A stretch of 5,914 nucleotides of DNA from Trueperaceae bacterium. GTDB taxonomy: Bacteria > Deinococcota > Deinococci > Deinococcales > Trueperaceae. The position numbers were made by a program, and so were the translations under genes. Each line of letters starts with the position of its first letter. Position 1 is the first letter of the stretch. The DNA lies in contig SKSV01000228.1 of assembly GCA_007122815.1 (NCBI GenBank), positions 1 through 5,914 of the forward strand, written 5' to 3'. Below are positions 1 to 5,914 of this stretch, one piece after another. The notes beneath the pieces are model-generated. The model ran no database searches. It worked only from the letters and a program-made list of their open reading frames with translations, and was not told the origin of the DNA.

Positions 1-1
1 C

Positions 2-40
2 GCCGCGGTCGCGGACGAAGAGGTGCTGTCGACCTCCTGA
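2..40 (+). CDS. Possible C-terminal tail of an upstream gene (partial)
   Basis: The frame starting at base 2 reads AAVADEEVLSTS and stops at a TGA (38-40). The Ala/Val/Asp/Glu composition resembles an ordinary protein C-terminus, and a gene ending here would lie on the same strand as the lactate dehydrogenase gene, 93 bases upstream of its start. Only twelve codons are visible, so neither function nor reality can be established. A perfect GTCGAC inverted repeat overlaps the stop codon. The alternative is that these bases are simply intergenic. Confidence 0.3.
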   Translation, partial: AAVADEEVLSTS

Positions 41-46
41 GTCGAC
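28..46 (+). terminator. Weak hairpin at the end of the putative upstream gene
   Basis: GTCGAC at 28-33 and again at 41-46 can form a 6-bp stem with the 7-base loop CTCCTGA. The stop codon of the putative upstream gene lies inside the loop. No run of T follows, so this is not a canonical intrinsic terminator. GTCGAC is itself a palindrome, so the pairing may be coincidental. Confidence 0.18.
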
Positions 47-75
47 GCGAAGTGATCGTCGGGCACGCCAACGGC

Positions 76-113
76 GCACCTCGGAGTGACCACCCGTCCG
101 CACCGTCGGAGTG
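76..113 (+). repeat. Direct repeat GCACC(G)TCGGAGTG in the ldhA leader
   Basis: GCACCTCGGAGTG at 76-88 recurs as GCACCGTCGGAGTG at 100-113, differing by one inserted G, with the copies about 24-25 bases apart. A shorter relative, TCGGAGGA, at 120-127 includes the ribosome-binding site of the dehydrogenase gene. The spacing is near two to two and a half helical turns, which would suit a dimeric or cooperative regulator. No regulator is identified, and no clear -35/-10 promoter pair can be read nearby. In such GC-rich sequence the repeat could be chance. Confidence 0.35.
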
Positions 114-121
114 CCTACGTC

Positions 122-127
122 GGAGGA
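122..127 (+). promoter_or_regulatory. Ribosome-binding site that sets the ldhA TTG start
   Basis: GGAGGA lies six bases before the TTG at 134-136. It is the only strong Shine-Dalgarno in the leader. It decides for TTG over the GTG at base 86, which would add sixteen residues with no counterpart in LdhA. Confidence 0.75.
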
Positions 128-133
128 CCCATC

Positions 134-1141
134 TTGCGCATCGCCGTCTTCAGCACCAAGACCTACGACCAGCACTTCCTACAGCAAGCCAACCACGAAC
201 ACGGGCACGCTCACGAGCTGACCTTCTTGGAGCCGCGCCTCGTCGAGGAGACGACCCCGCTTGCCGCCGGTTTCCCGGCCGTGTGCGCCTTCGTGAACGA
301 CCGCTTGAACTCCACGGTGCTGCGAGCCCTGCACGAGCACGGAACCGAGCTCATCGCGCTGCGCTCTGCGGGCTTCAACCACGTCGACCTGGAGACCGCC
401 GACGAGCTGGGTCTCACCGTAGCGAGGGTCCCGGCTTACTCACCTAACGCCGTGGCCGAGCACACCCTGGCGCTGGTCCTCAGCCTCAACAGGAAGATCC
501 ATCGTGCCTACAACCGGGTGCGAGACGGCAACTTCTCGATCGAGGGCCTGCTCGGCTTCGACCTCCACGGCAAGACCGTAGGTATCATCGGCACCGGCAG
601 GATCGGGGTGATCTTCGCCGAGATGCTCCAGGCGTTCGGGTGCGAGGTGCTCGCTTTCGACCCCTACCCCAGCGCCGAGGCCGAGCGCGTGGTCGACTAC
701 GTGTCACTGCGGGAGCTGTTCGGCCGCTCCGACGTTATCTCGCTCCACTGCCCGTTGACGCCCGAGACCCATCACCTGATCGACGCTGAAGCGGTGTCAT
801 CGATGAAGGACGGCGTCATGCTGATAAACACCAGCCGCGGGCAGCTCGTGGACACCATCGCCGTCATCGAGGGGCTGAAGAGCGGCCGCATCGGCTACCT
901 GGGGCTCGACGTGTACGAGGAGGAGGAGAACCTCTTCTTCGAGGACCTCTCCGAGCGCGTGATCCAGGACGACGCCTTCACGCGGCTCCTGACCTTCCCG
1001 AACGTGCTGATCACCGGGCACCAGGCCTTCTTCACGCGTGAGGCGATCACCAACATCGCCGAGACGACCCTGGCCAACGTCAGCGCCTACGAGACGGGCG
1101 AGGGCACCGTGCACCGCGTCACCTCCGAGAAGCTCGCCTGA
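134..1141 (+). CDS. ldhA: D-lactate dehydrogenase (NAD-dependent, LdhA type)
   Basis: This cytoplasmic enzyme interconverts pyruvate and D-lactate using NADH/NAD. With the TTG start the product is 335 residues, close to E. coli LdhA (329), and begins [18 protein letters not shown], which matches LdhA closely. The catalytic domain contains LRSAGFN (76-82) and [12 protein letters not shown] (99-110). The Rossmann nucleotide-binding motif GTGRIG is at 153-158, followed by FDPYPS (175-180). The 2-hydroxyacid dehydrogenase catalytic residues fall at Arg235 (NTSRG), Glu264 (in DVYEEEE) and His296 (GHQAF), the same numbers as in E. coli. The C-terminus runs about ten residues longer than LdhA. The gene ends ten bases before the lactate permease and is probably cotranscribed with it. 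It looks intact. Another 2-hydroxyacid substrate is possible, but the closeness to LdhA, more than to glycerate or formate dehydrogenases, makes D-lactate the best call. Direction in vivo (fermentative or oxidative) cannot be read from the sequence. Confidence 0.93.
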   Translation: MRIAVFSTKTYDQHFLQQANHEHGHAHELTFLEPRLVEETTPLAAGFPAVCAFVNDRLNSTVLRALHEHGTELIALRSAGFNHVDLETADELGLTVARVPAYSPNAVAEHTLALVLSLNRKIHRAYNRVRDGNFSIEGLLGFDLHGKTVGIIGTGRIGVIFAEMLQAFGCEVLAFDPYPSAEAERVVDYVSLRELFGRSDVISLHCPLTPETHHLIDAEAVSSMKDGVMLINTSRGQLVDTIAVIEGLKSGRIGYLGLDVYEEEENLFFEDLSERVIQDDAFTRLLTFPNVLITGHQAFFTREAITNIAETTLANVSAYETGEGTVHRVTSEKLA

Positions 1142-1151
1142 TCGGCTAGAC

Positions 1152-2735
1152 ATGTGGCCGCAGGTCCTCCTGGCGGCGCTCCCGCTGCTCGCCATCGTCG
1201 CGCTCATGCTCGGGCTGCGCTGGCCCGCGGCGCTCGCCGGGGCAGTGGGGCTCGCCATCACCCTCGCGGTCGCCTGGTTCGCCTTCGGCTACGGCACCCG
1301 CGAGCTGCCCGAACTGGGCGTCGCCGGCGCCACCGGAGGCGCGTTCGCCGAGGCGCTCTTCGTGGCCGCGACCATCTTGTGGATCATCTTCCCGGCCCTG
1401 TGCATCCACGAACTCCAGCTCCGCACTGGCGCCATAGACGTCTTGCGCCTGGCGATGGGACGGCTCTCGAACGACCCGCGCATCGTGGCGCTGCTCGTGG
1501 CGTGGTTCTTCGTGCTCTTCGTGGAGGGCGCGGCGGGCTTCGGGACCTCCGTCGCCCTCGCCGCGCCGTTCCTCGTCTCGGCCGGCTTCAGGCGGGTGGA
1601 GGCCGTGACAATCGCGCTGGTCGGGCACACCGTGGGTGTGTCCTTCGGTGCAGTGGGCACTCCGATCCTGGCGCAAGCGACACTCAGCCCCTTCAGCGGC
1701 CTCGAGCTGTCGGCTGCCACGGGCATCTACCACGGCCTGGCGGGCTGGCTGATGCCGCTCGTGGCCATGCTGCTCGTCACCCGCTCCCTCCCGCGTGAGC
1801 GCCGCGCGGGCACGAACGTCTGGGGTTGGACCCTGCTGGCCGCAGCTCTCTTCCTCGTCCCGCACACCCTCATCGCCACCTTCCTGGGTCCGGAACTGCC
1901 GACCCTGGCGGGCGCGCTGTTCGGAGGACTCGCCTTCGTGAGCGCCCTGCTCTTGGTGCGGCGACGCAGTGGAGGGACTCGCGCTGATCACGAGGCTCAG
2001 CCGCGCGACGCCGGCGCGGTTCGCTCACCACGGCGTCCCGATCGACGCCCACGCGACCTACTGCGCGCCGCGGCGCCGTACCTGGTGCTCGTGACCCTGG
2101 TGCTCACAACGCGACTGGTACCGGCGATCCGAGAGGCGCTCTCCAGCGTAGAGGTCACGTGGAGCGCCGGTGTCTTCGGAGGCAGCTTCGAACCGCTCTA
2201 CCACCCAGGCACGATGCTGCTGCTCGGATTCGTCGCGGGCGCGGCATGGCAGGGTGCGGCGTCTCGCGACGTCCGGACCGCCATGCGCCTCGCTGCTGCG
2301 AAGCTCGCGCCCGTGACGCTGGCACTCGTGGCGATGCTCGCGCTCTCCAGGGTCATGGTGTACGCGGGCATGGTGGACACGCTGGCGCAAGCCGCGGCTT
2401 CGACGGCGGGCGCGATGTGGCCGCTCTTCTCGCCCATGGTAGGGCTCCTGGGCACCTTCGTAACGGGCTCGGCCACCGCCTCCAACATCCTCTTCACGGA
2501 CTTCCAGCTGGCCACCGCCGAGCGCCTCCAGTTGCCCGTGCTAGCGCTGTTGGGAGCGCAGGGCTTCGGGGCCGCTGCCGGCAACATCATCTGCCCGCAC
2601 AACATCATCGCGGCTGGCGCCACGGTGAACCTCACGGGCAAGGAGGGTGAGGTGCTCAGGCGCACACTTGGAGTGGCGCTCGTCTACGCGCTCCTCGGAG
2701 GTCTGCTGGCACTGGTGTGGTTCGCTCGCGCGTGA
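1152..2735 (+). CDS. lldP: Lactate permease, LldP/LctP family
   Basis: This inner-membrane transporter is predicted to carry lactate (in this family L- and D-lactate and often glycolate) with protons. The product is 527 residues, near the 551 of E. coli LldP, and consists mostly of hydrophobic helices. Family landmarks are EGAAGFGTSVALAAPF (125-140), VGHTVGVSFGAVGTP (157-171), FVTGSATASNILF (436-448) and GNIICPHNIIAAGATVNLTG (477-496). The last two resemble the conserved segments near the C-terminus of LldP. A hydrophilic loop of about 35 residues rich in Arg and Asp (270-304) separates the helix bundles. The ATG at 1152 gives a start directly before the first helix (WPQVLLAALPLLAIVALML). A GTG at 1038 in the same frame would overlap ldhA and adds a charged non-membrane leader, so it was rejected. 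There is no recognisable Shine-Dalgarno, and the ldhA stop is ten bases upstream, so translation is probably coupled. Substrate stereochemistry is inferred from the neighbouring gene. Confidence 0.9.
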   Translation: MWPQVLLAALPLLAIVALMLGLRWPAALAGAVGLAITLAVAWFAFGYGTRELPELGVAGATGGAFAEALFVAATILWIIFPALCIHELQLRTGAIDVLRLAMGRLSNDPRIVALLVAWFFVLFVEGAAGFGTSVALAAPFLVSAGFRRVEAVTIALVGHTVGVSFGAVGTPILAQATLSPFSGLELSAATGIYHGLAGWLMPLVAMLLVTRSLPRERRAGTNVWGWTLLAAALFLVPHTLIATFLGPELPTLAGALFGGLAFVSALLLVRRRSGGTRADHEAQPRDAGAVRSPRRPDRRPRDLLRAAAPYLVLVTLVLTTRLVPAIREALSSVEVTWSAGVFGGSFEPLYHPGTMLLLGFVAGAAWQGAASRDVRTAMRLAAAKLAPVTLALVAMLALSRVMVYAGMVDTLAQAAASTAGAMWPLFSPMVGLLGTFVTGSATASNILFTDFQLATAERLQLPVLALLGAQGFGAAAGNIICPHNIIAAGATVNLTGKEGEVLRRTLGVALVYALLGGLLALVWFARA

Positions 2736-2756
2736 CGCGGTCCCGGCGCGGACGGC
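2736..2756. other. 21-bp gap between convergent genes
   Basis: The stop codons of the lactate permease (+) and the lipoprotein (-) face each other across 21 GC-rich bases. Only a weak possible stem is visible (CGCGC at 2727-2731 with GCGCG at 2746-2750, 14-base loop), with no T-tract on either strand. Termination here may be Rho-dependent, or the transcripts may overlap at their 3' ends. Confidence 0.4.
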
Positions 2757-3758
2757 TCAGAAGAACAAGCCGAACTCCTGGACGCTGGTCGTGGAGAGCA
2801 CCAGCGCGGCGTTCTCCGCGGCGTTGACCTCCACTCGGGCCGCGGTGCGCTCAGCGCTAGACACCGAGCCGGAGAAAGCGCTTCCGAGTTCGCTCTTGGT
2901 GTCGCTCGGGAAGCTGAAAGAGCCGTCGTCGGCCGTCCAGCACGTCACGTGCGTCGAGAAGTCGTCACTTCGAACGCTGAGCGTCACGAACGCGTGCTGC
3001 GCGCTCGAGGAGTCCCACGCGAACTCTGTGTCCACGGTGACGCCGCTACCGTCGCTCGGGTCGTTGAGCGCGAACGAGCCCACGTTCGGGAAGGCCACTG
3101 CGCTGAAGGCCGGAAAATCGGCGCCGGGCACGGTGAGCGCCAAGCCAGCGGGGAGACTACCAGTCACGCCCTCTTCGAGTTCGTACACGATCCAAGTGTC
3201 GCCTCCGACCGTGTGCGACTCGCGCTCCATCGTCGCGTAGGTCGAACCCGACCCGCTCACGACGACGGTCAACGGCGTACCGGCATCGAGCGTAGTGAAG
3301 GTAACGCCACCGGGCGGCTCGGGGAAGCCGTCACCGTTCGGCGGGGTACCTACGCTGAACACCTCGCACGTCTCGAGCTCCTCCTGTATCGGATCGGCCA
3401 AGAACGCGCCCGGTATCGCCGCGGTGGTCTCGAAGAAGGCTCCGCCGCCGCTGACCTCGTAGGTTCCAGCGCCTAGCGTGAACCCGGACTCCGAGGACGA
3501 CTCGACCAGGCTCACGTAGCCGAGGCGCGTCACGCCAGCGGTGTCGCCGTTGCCGTTGCCGTTGCCGTCATCTTCGCCGTTCCCGTTGCCGTTATCCTCA
3601 CCGTTGCCGTTGCCGTTGCCGTCCCCGTTCTCTATGCCGTTGCCATTACCGTTGCCATCACCGTTCCCGTCGCCGTTGCCGCCTGCAGCACCACAGGCCG
3701 CAAGCACGAAGACGAGCGCGAGCGCGGCCAGTACCGATAAGAGCGTGCGAATCGTCAT
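2757..3758 (-). CDS. Predicted lipoprotein with Gly/Asn/Asp tether, function unknown
   Basis: The 333-residue product starts [19 protein letters not shown] and has a signal peptide ending in the lipobox LAAC, so Cys22 should be lipidated after signal peptidase II cleavage. Residues 27-72 are a low-complexity tether of alternating Gly with Asn, Asp and Glu. The rest (about 76-333) is rich in Ser, Thr, Gly, Val and aromatics, suggests beta structure, and has only two further cysteines, Cys131 (ETCEVF) and Cys273 (VTCWTADDG), which could form a disulfide outside the cytoplasm. The chain ends EFGLFF. The start is fixed by GAGGAGG eight bases upstream; the same frame is open further upstream to about 3866, but that leader is charged and would bury the signal peptide. 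The gene converges on the lactate permease and follows the radical SAM gene across a 152-base gap. No domain family was recognised; a surface-exposed binding or structural role is only a guess from lipidation and tether. Confidence 0.88.
   Translation of the reverse strand: MTIRTLLSVLAALALVFVLAACGAAGGNGDGNGDGNGNGNGIENGDGNGNGNGEDNGNGNGEDDGNGNGNGDTAGVTRLGYVSLVESSSESGFTLGAGTYEVSGGGAFFETTAAIPGAFLADPIQEELETCEVFSVGTPPNGDGFPEPPGGVTFTTLDAGTPLTVVVSGSGSTYATMERESHTVGGDTWIVYELEEGVTGSLPAGLALTVPGADFPAFSAVAFPNVGSFALNDPSDGSGVTVDTEFAWDSSSAQHAFVTLSVRSDDFSTHVTCWTADDGSFSFPSDTKSELGSAFSGSVSSAERTAARVEVNAAENAALVLSTTSVQEFGLFF
3543..3680 (-). repeat. Imperfect hexanucleotide repeat encoding the (Gly-Asn/Asp) tether
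   Basis: On the minus strand this stretch is built from GGCAAC, GGCGAC, GGTAAT, GGGAAC and similar 6-mers, interrupted by a few GAG/GAA/GAT/ATA codons. Each unit is exactly two codons, so gain or loss of a unit keeps the frame and only changes linker length. It encodes residues 27-72 of the lipoprotein. Third-position variation between copies shows the array is not freshly expanded throughout. The runs of identical GGCAAC copies (for example 3546-3563) are the most likely to slip. Confidence 0.85.
3679..3758 (-). other. Lipoprotein signal peptide and lipobox
   Basis: The segment encodes Met1 to Gly26/27: a short n-region with Arg4, a hydrophobic core (about residues 6-19) and LAAC at 19-22. 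This is a standard signal peptidase II site. Residues after Cys22 are Gly-Ala-Ala-Gly, and there is no Asp at +2, so the inner-membrane retention signal known from enterobacteria is absent. Final location in this organism is not determined. Confidence 0.8.
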
Positions 3759-3766
3759 GCGAACCG

Positions 3767-3773
3767 CCTCCTC
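3767..3773 (-). promoter_or_regulatory. Strong ribosome-binding site of the lipoprotein gene
   Basis: The minus strand reads GAGGAGG eight bases before the ATG at 3758-3756. It is the best Shine-Dalgarno in the window and fixes the start directly before the signal peptide. Confidence 0.8.
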
Positions 3774-3910
3774 GTGAAGAAGATTGCGAGCGAGAATGGG
3801 TCTAGAGTTCGCCCGGCGGTGGCACCCTAACGCATCGAAGCAGATCGTGTGGGCATGACGACACATGCGTTCATCGTTCGCGTGGGCCTCCGGTCACGCG
3901 CCGATCGAGC
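3774..3910. other. Intergenic region between the radical SAM and lipoprotein genes
   Basis: This gap should hold the 3' end of the radical SAM transcript and the promoter of the lipoprotein gene, both on the minus strand. No convincing -35/-10 pair could be read. A short inverted repeat, GCATG at 3853-3857 with CATGC at 3864-3868, and the hairpin listed at 3879-3900 are the only structures seen. An open frame from 3866 continuous with the lipoprotein gene shows no coding character. Confidence 0.4.
3879..3900 (-). terminator. Short hairpin ten bases after the radical SAM stop
   Basis: CGCGTG (3879-3884) pairs with CACGCG (3895-3900) around a 10-base loop, and a G-T wobble could extend it by one pair. 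The position just after the stop fits a terminator, but no T-rich tail follows on the minus strand, so it may be a weak or factor-assisted site, or chance in GC-rich DNA. Confidence 0.27.
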
Positions 3911-5095
3911 TCAGTACACGAACTCGTCGATGTGGTAGGTGGCCACGCGCGCCGCGGGAACGGCCGAGCGGGCCGCCGCGCGCAGGGCGCGGTCCTGCGC
4001 CGAGCGCTCTTCGGCGGAGAGCTCCTCGAGCCCCTCCTCCTCCGCCCGCTGCGCGTAGGGTGAGTCCCCGTGGCGCACGAACGGCGAGAGGTAGACGATG
4101 TCGCCCTCGCCGAGCGGCAGGCGCCCCAACAACTCGCTGCTGTCGCGCTGGTGACCCGCTGCGAAGGGGCGCCCACCCACCCCGACCATCAGGATCACGG
4201 CCACGCTCAGCCCGGCCTCCTTGAGGAGCCCCACGAAGTCCGCTGCCTGGTCGGCGCTGCCGGGCTTGTTCAGGTACTCGAGGAGCGGGTCGTGCCCGGT
4301 CTCGACACCGATCGCCACACTCGAGAGCCCCAGGTCGCGGAGCTCGCGCCAAGCCTCCGGGGGCTTCTTCTCACCGCTGAACACGTCCACGAACCCGGCC
4401 ACGGGACGTCCTGGGAAGACCCTGGAGGCTGATGCGAAGAGCGGCCTCAGCCGCTCGTTCGCCAGCACCAGAGCGTTGCCGTCAGCCAAGAAGACGCGGC
4501 GGCGCCCCTGCGCCGCCCGACCCAAGAGGCGCTCGACGGCGAGCAGGTGCTCGTCGAACTCGGCGATCGGCCTCACCTGGAACGGCCGGTCCTGATAGAA
4601 GGTGCAGAAGGTGCAGCGGTTCCAGGTGCAGCCGAAGGTTGCCTGCAGCACCACCGAGCCGTACTGGTCGGGGGGCAGGATGCTGATGGGTGCGTAAGCG
4701 GCAGAGAAGCGCTCGCTTTCGGCCATGAGCGTCTCAGGCGTCCAAGCGGCGATCCGATCGAGCCGCGCCTGCATCTCCGCGGTGCTCTCGGGGCCAGTGA
4801 GCGCTACCCCACGCTCGAGCGCCTCCTCGGCTTCGCCGGCCACCTCCAGAGCCTGCGCGAACAGCTCGCGCGCACGGCCCGGTTCGACGCGCCAGCGGCG
4901 CCTGACGCCGTCCTCGGTGCGCCTACCGAAGACCTCCGACCCTAGCGAGCGCTTGAAGGTGTCGCCCGAGACGAACCAGCTGCTCGGCCGACCCTCCAGG
5001 TCGTACGCCACCACCACGTCCCGGGTTGGGCTGAGCGTGGTGGCGACGTCGTGGAGGGCAGCGAGCCAGCCGAACGTGCCGCAGGTGGCAGCCAT
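3911..5095 (-). CDS. Radical SAM protein with Cx4Cx2C cluster motif (COG1032-like), function unknown
   Basis: The 394-residue protein is predicted to bind a [4Fe-4S] cluster and use S-adenosylmethionine to start a radical reaction; the substrate is not known. The cluster motif is GCTWNRCTFCTFY, with Cys156, Cys161 and Cys164. The first spacing is four residues, not the classical three, as in the GCSHNKCTFC-type proteins of the COG1032 group. Further landmarks of the same group follow: FLADGNAL (202-209), AIGVETGHDPLLEYLNKPG (261-279), probably around the SAM ribose, and ILMVGVGGR (301-309). Residues 1-130 form an N-terminal region that is not part of the radical SAM barrel. It begins VVVAYDLEGR near residue 27 and becomes charged and helical; no known domain such as a B12-binding fold was recognised there. 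The chain ends ATYHIDEFVY. The ATG at 5095 has no clear Shine-Dalgarno, so a later start is possible. The gene lies 77 bases after the Ig-like protein gene in the same direction. Confidence 0.85.
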   Translation of the reverse strand: MAATCGTFGWLAALHDVATTLSPTRDVVVAYDLEGRPSSWFVSGDTFKRSLGSEVFGRRTEDGVRRRWRVEPGRARELFAQALEVAGEAEEALERGVALTGPESTAEMQARLDRIAAWTPETLMAESERFSAAYAPISILPPDQYGSVVLQATFGCTWNRCTFCTFYQDRPFQVRPIAEFDEHLLAVERLLGRAAQGRRRVFLADGNALVLANERLRPLFASASRVFPGRPVAGFVDVFSGEKKPPEAWRELRDLGLSSVAIGVETGHDPLLEYLNKPGSADQAADFVGLLKEAGLSVAVILMVGVGGRPFAAGHQRDSSELLGRLPLGEGDIVYLSPFVRHGDSPYAQRAEEEGLEELSAEERSAQDRALRAAARSAVPAARVATYHIDEFVY

Positions 5096-5124
5096 GAGCG
5101 CACCATAACGGCGGGCAGGGGCGC

Positions 5125-5155
5125 CGCGGGTGCGGGGTGGCTACTGGCACCCGCG
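5125..5155 (-). terminator. 9-bp perfect hairpin between the Ig-like and radical SAM genes
   Basis: CGCGGGTGC (5125-5133) and GCACCCGCG (5147-5155) are perfectly complementary, with a 13-base loop. On the minus strand the stem begins 17 bases after the stop of the Ig-like gene and ends about 30 bases before the radical SAM start. Stem quality fits a terminator, but there is no T-tract after it. It could equally be a structured 5' leader of the radical SAM gene. Confidence 0.42.
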
Positions 5156-5172
5156 ACTTGGCAAGGTCCACC

Positions 5173-5914
5173 TCAACAGGTTGGCGGGGTCACCCTGATC
5201 TCGATCGTGTCGGAGCCCACGAGTCCTTGCGAGTCGGTCGCCCGCAAGCGCACCTCGAAGGTCTGCTGAAAGCAGCTGTTCCATGAAAAGGTGAGGTCCG
5301 CCGGGCTGCCGCTGGCCTGCTGGAACCAGCTGGTGACCGTCGGCACCGTCTGCCGGACCTCCCAGGTGAGGGAGGCGCCGGTGAGGAAGCCCTCCTCGGG
5401 ACTCCAACCGGTGCCCGTGAACGTGACGGTGTTGGAAGCGCCACCCGCCGTGACGTCGTCCCAGACGTACTCGCTCCCGTCAGCGGGCGAGAGTATGGTC
5501 GCACTAGGCGGGGTGTTCGCCGTGTCGACCACCAGCAGGGTGACCTCGTCGCTGGCGGCGCCGTAGTCGACTCTTATCGTCACCGAGCCCGCCGACAGTC
5601 CGTTCTCGATCGTGAGGGGTGAGCCCGTTCCCAGCTCGTCCCCACCTGAGCTCCAGACGATCGGGTAACGCGGCGTGGTGAACGGAGGTGTGTTGTGCTC
5701 GACCTCGGCCGAGAGCGTCAGCGGATCGCCGCTCGGGTAGGTCGCGCCGTCGAGCGGGTCGAGTATGCGCACCGTCGGCGCGCAGTTCACGGGCGGGGTG
5801 CTGTCTCCCAGGTCCGACACACTGAACGCCACGCTGGCGCTCACGGTAGATGTGCTCAAGCCCTCGGCGACCTCCGCGCTGACGACGTAATCCCCGTCGC
5901 AGAGTGCTGAGTAC
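5173..5914 (-). CDS. Secreted Ig/PKD-like repeat protein, C-terminal part (5' end outside the window)
   Basis: The frame stays open to the right edge, so the 246 visible residues are the C-terminal end of a longer protein and the start is missing. A TTG at 5859 falls inside continuous coding sequence and is not a credible start. Two beta-sandwich-like modules can be seen, each opening with a similar motif: PTVRILDPLDG (visible residues 46-56) and SATILSPADG (137-146), each followed by alternating hydrophobic strands and joined by DTANTPP. Just before them, the end of another Ser/Thr/Val-rich module (YSALCDGDY onward, to about residue 37) is visible. Such modules are typical of Ig-like, PKD or cadherin-like domains in exported proteins. 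Cysteines occur at visible positions 5, 44, 214 and at the very last residue (PPTC), and could pair outside the cytoplasm. No catalytic residues, C-terminal anchor, LPXTG or sorting domain are seen. A role in adhesion or as a carrier of other domains is only inferred. Confidence 0.8.
   Translation of the reverse strand, partial: YSALCDGDYVVSAEVAEGLSTSTVSASVAFSVSDLGDSTPPVNCAPTVRILDPLDGATYPSGDPLTLSAEVEHNTPPFTTPRYPIVWSSGGDELGTGSPLTIENGLSAGSVTIRVDYGAASDEVTLLVVDTANTPPSATILSPADGSEYVWDDVTAGGASNTVTFTGTGWSPEEGFLTGASLTWEVRQTVPTVTSWFQQASGSPADLTFSWNSCFQQTFEVRLRATDSQGLVGSDTIEIRVTPPTC

Noticed and set aside
52..447. 131-codon + strand frame across the ldhA leader and start
   Set aside because: Arg-rich out-of-frame reading overlapping a convincingly conserved enzyme.
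1154..1798. 214-codon + strand frame overlapping the permease
   Set aside because: Extremely Arg/Ala/Gly-rich out-of-frame translation of the permease, with no recognisable motif.
1146..1991. Long open frame (281 codons) antisense to the lactate permease
   Set aside because: Its translation is Arg/Glu/Gly/His-rich without domains, and it opposes a well-supported transporter gene. Long shadow frames are expected opposite GC-rich coding DNA.
2647..3240. 197-codon + strand frame opposite the lipoprotein
   Set aside because: The minus-strand gene has a signal peptide, lipobox and strong ribosome-binding site, while this frame has none of these and also overlaps the permease end.
3541..3683. CRISPR array or minisatellite-type mobile repeat
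   Set aside because: The units are 6 bp, contiguous and in coding frame, with no spacers or repeat-length pattern typical of CRISPR.
3541..3777. Pro/Leu/Ser repeat frame on the + strand
   Set aside because: It is the complement of the Gly/Asn tether repeat. The dipeptide pattern is a by-product of the hexamer array.
3759..3866. Upstream extension of the lipoprotein frame to a GTG near 3866
   Set aside because: It would put 36 charged residues before a clear signal peptide and ignore the GAGGAGG placed correctly for the ATG at 3758.
4547..4945. 132-codon + strand frame opposite the radical SAM gene
   Set aside because: No motif is seen in it, and the opposite strand carries the cluster-binding cysteines and other conserved radical SAM motifs.

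Overview
The window is a high-GC bacterial chromosome fragment with four substantial genes, one of them running off the right edge, and possibly the last codons of a fifth at the left edge. The organism cannot be fixed from the sequence alone. The GC content, the diderm-style lipoprotein with a Gly/Asn/Asp linker and the Ig-like secreted protein would fit Deinococcota (for example a Truepera-like lineage). That is an impression from protein style, not a demonstrated placement.

Left half, + strand (about 134-2735): a lactate gene pair. The first gene is a D-lactate dehydrogenase that aligns almost residue for residue with E. coli LdhA, including the catalytic Arg235/Glu264/His296 set. It is best started at a TTG behind a GGAGGA ribosome-binding site. 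Ten bases after its stop begins a LldP-family lactate permease with no visible Shine-Dalgarno of its own, which suggests translational coupling. Together they would interconvert pyruvate and D-lactate and move lactate across the inner membrane. The leader of the dehydrogenase carries a 13-14 bp direct repeat that could be an operator.

Middle, - strand (2757-3758): a predicted lipoprotein of unknown function. It converges on the permease with only 21 bp between the stops. It has a clean lipobox, a 46-residue Gly/Asn/Asp/Glu tether encoded by an imperfect 6-bp repeat, and a beta-rich exported domain with one possible disulfide.

Right half, - strand (3911-5914): a radical SAM protein of the COG1032-like type with a Cx4Cx2C cluster motif and an unassigned N-terminal region. 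Upstream of it, in the same direction, is the C-terminal part of a secreted Ig/PKD-like repeat protein that continues beyond the window. A 9-bp perfect hairpin lies in the 77 bp between these two genes, so they may be separate transcription units. No mobile element, tRNA, rRNA or CRISPR array was seen. No wholly new system is evident. The points most worth a second look are the radical SAM protein, the in-frame hexamer repeat in the lipoprotein and the repeats in the dehydrogenase leader.
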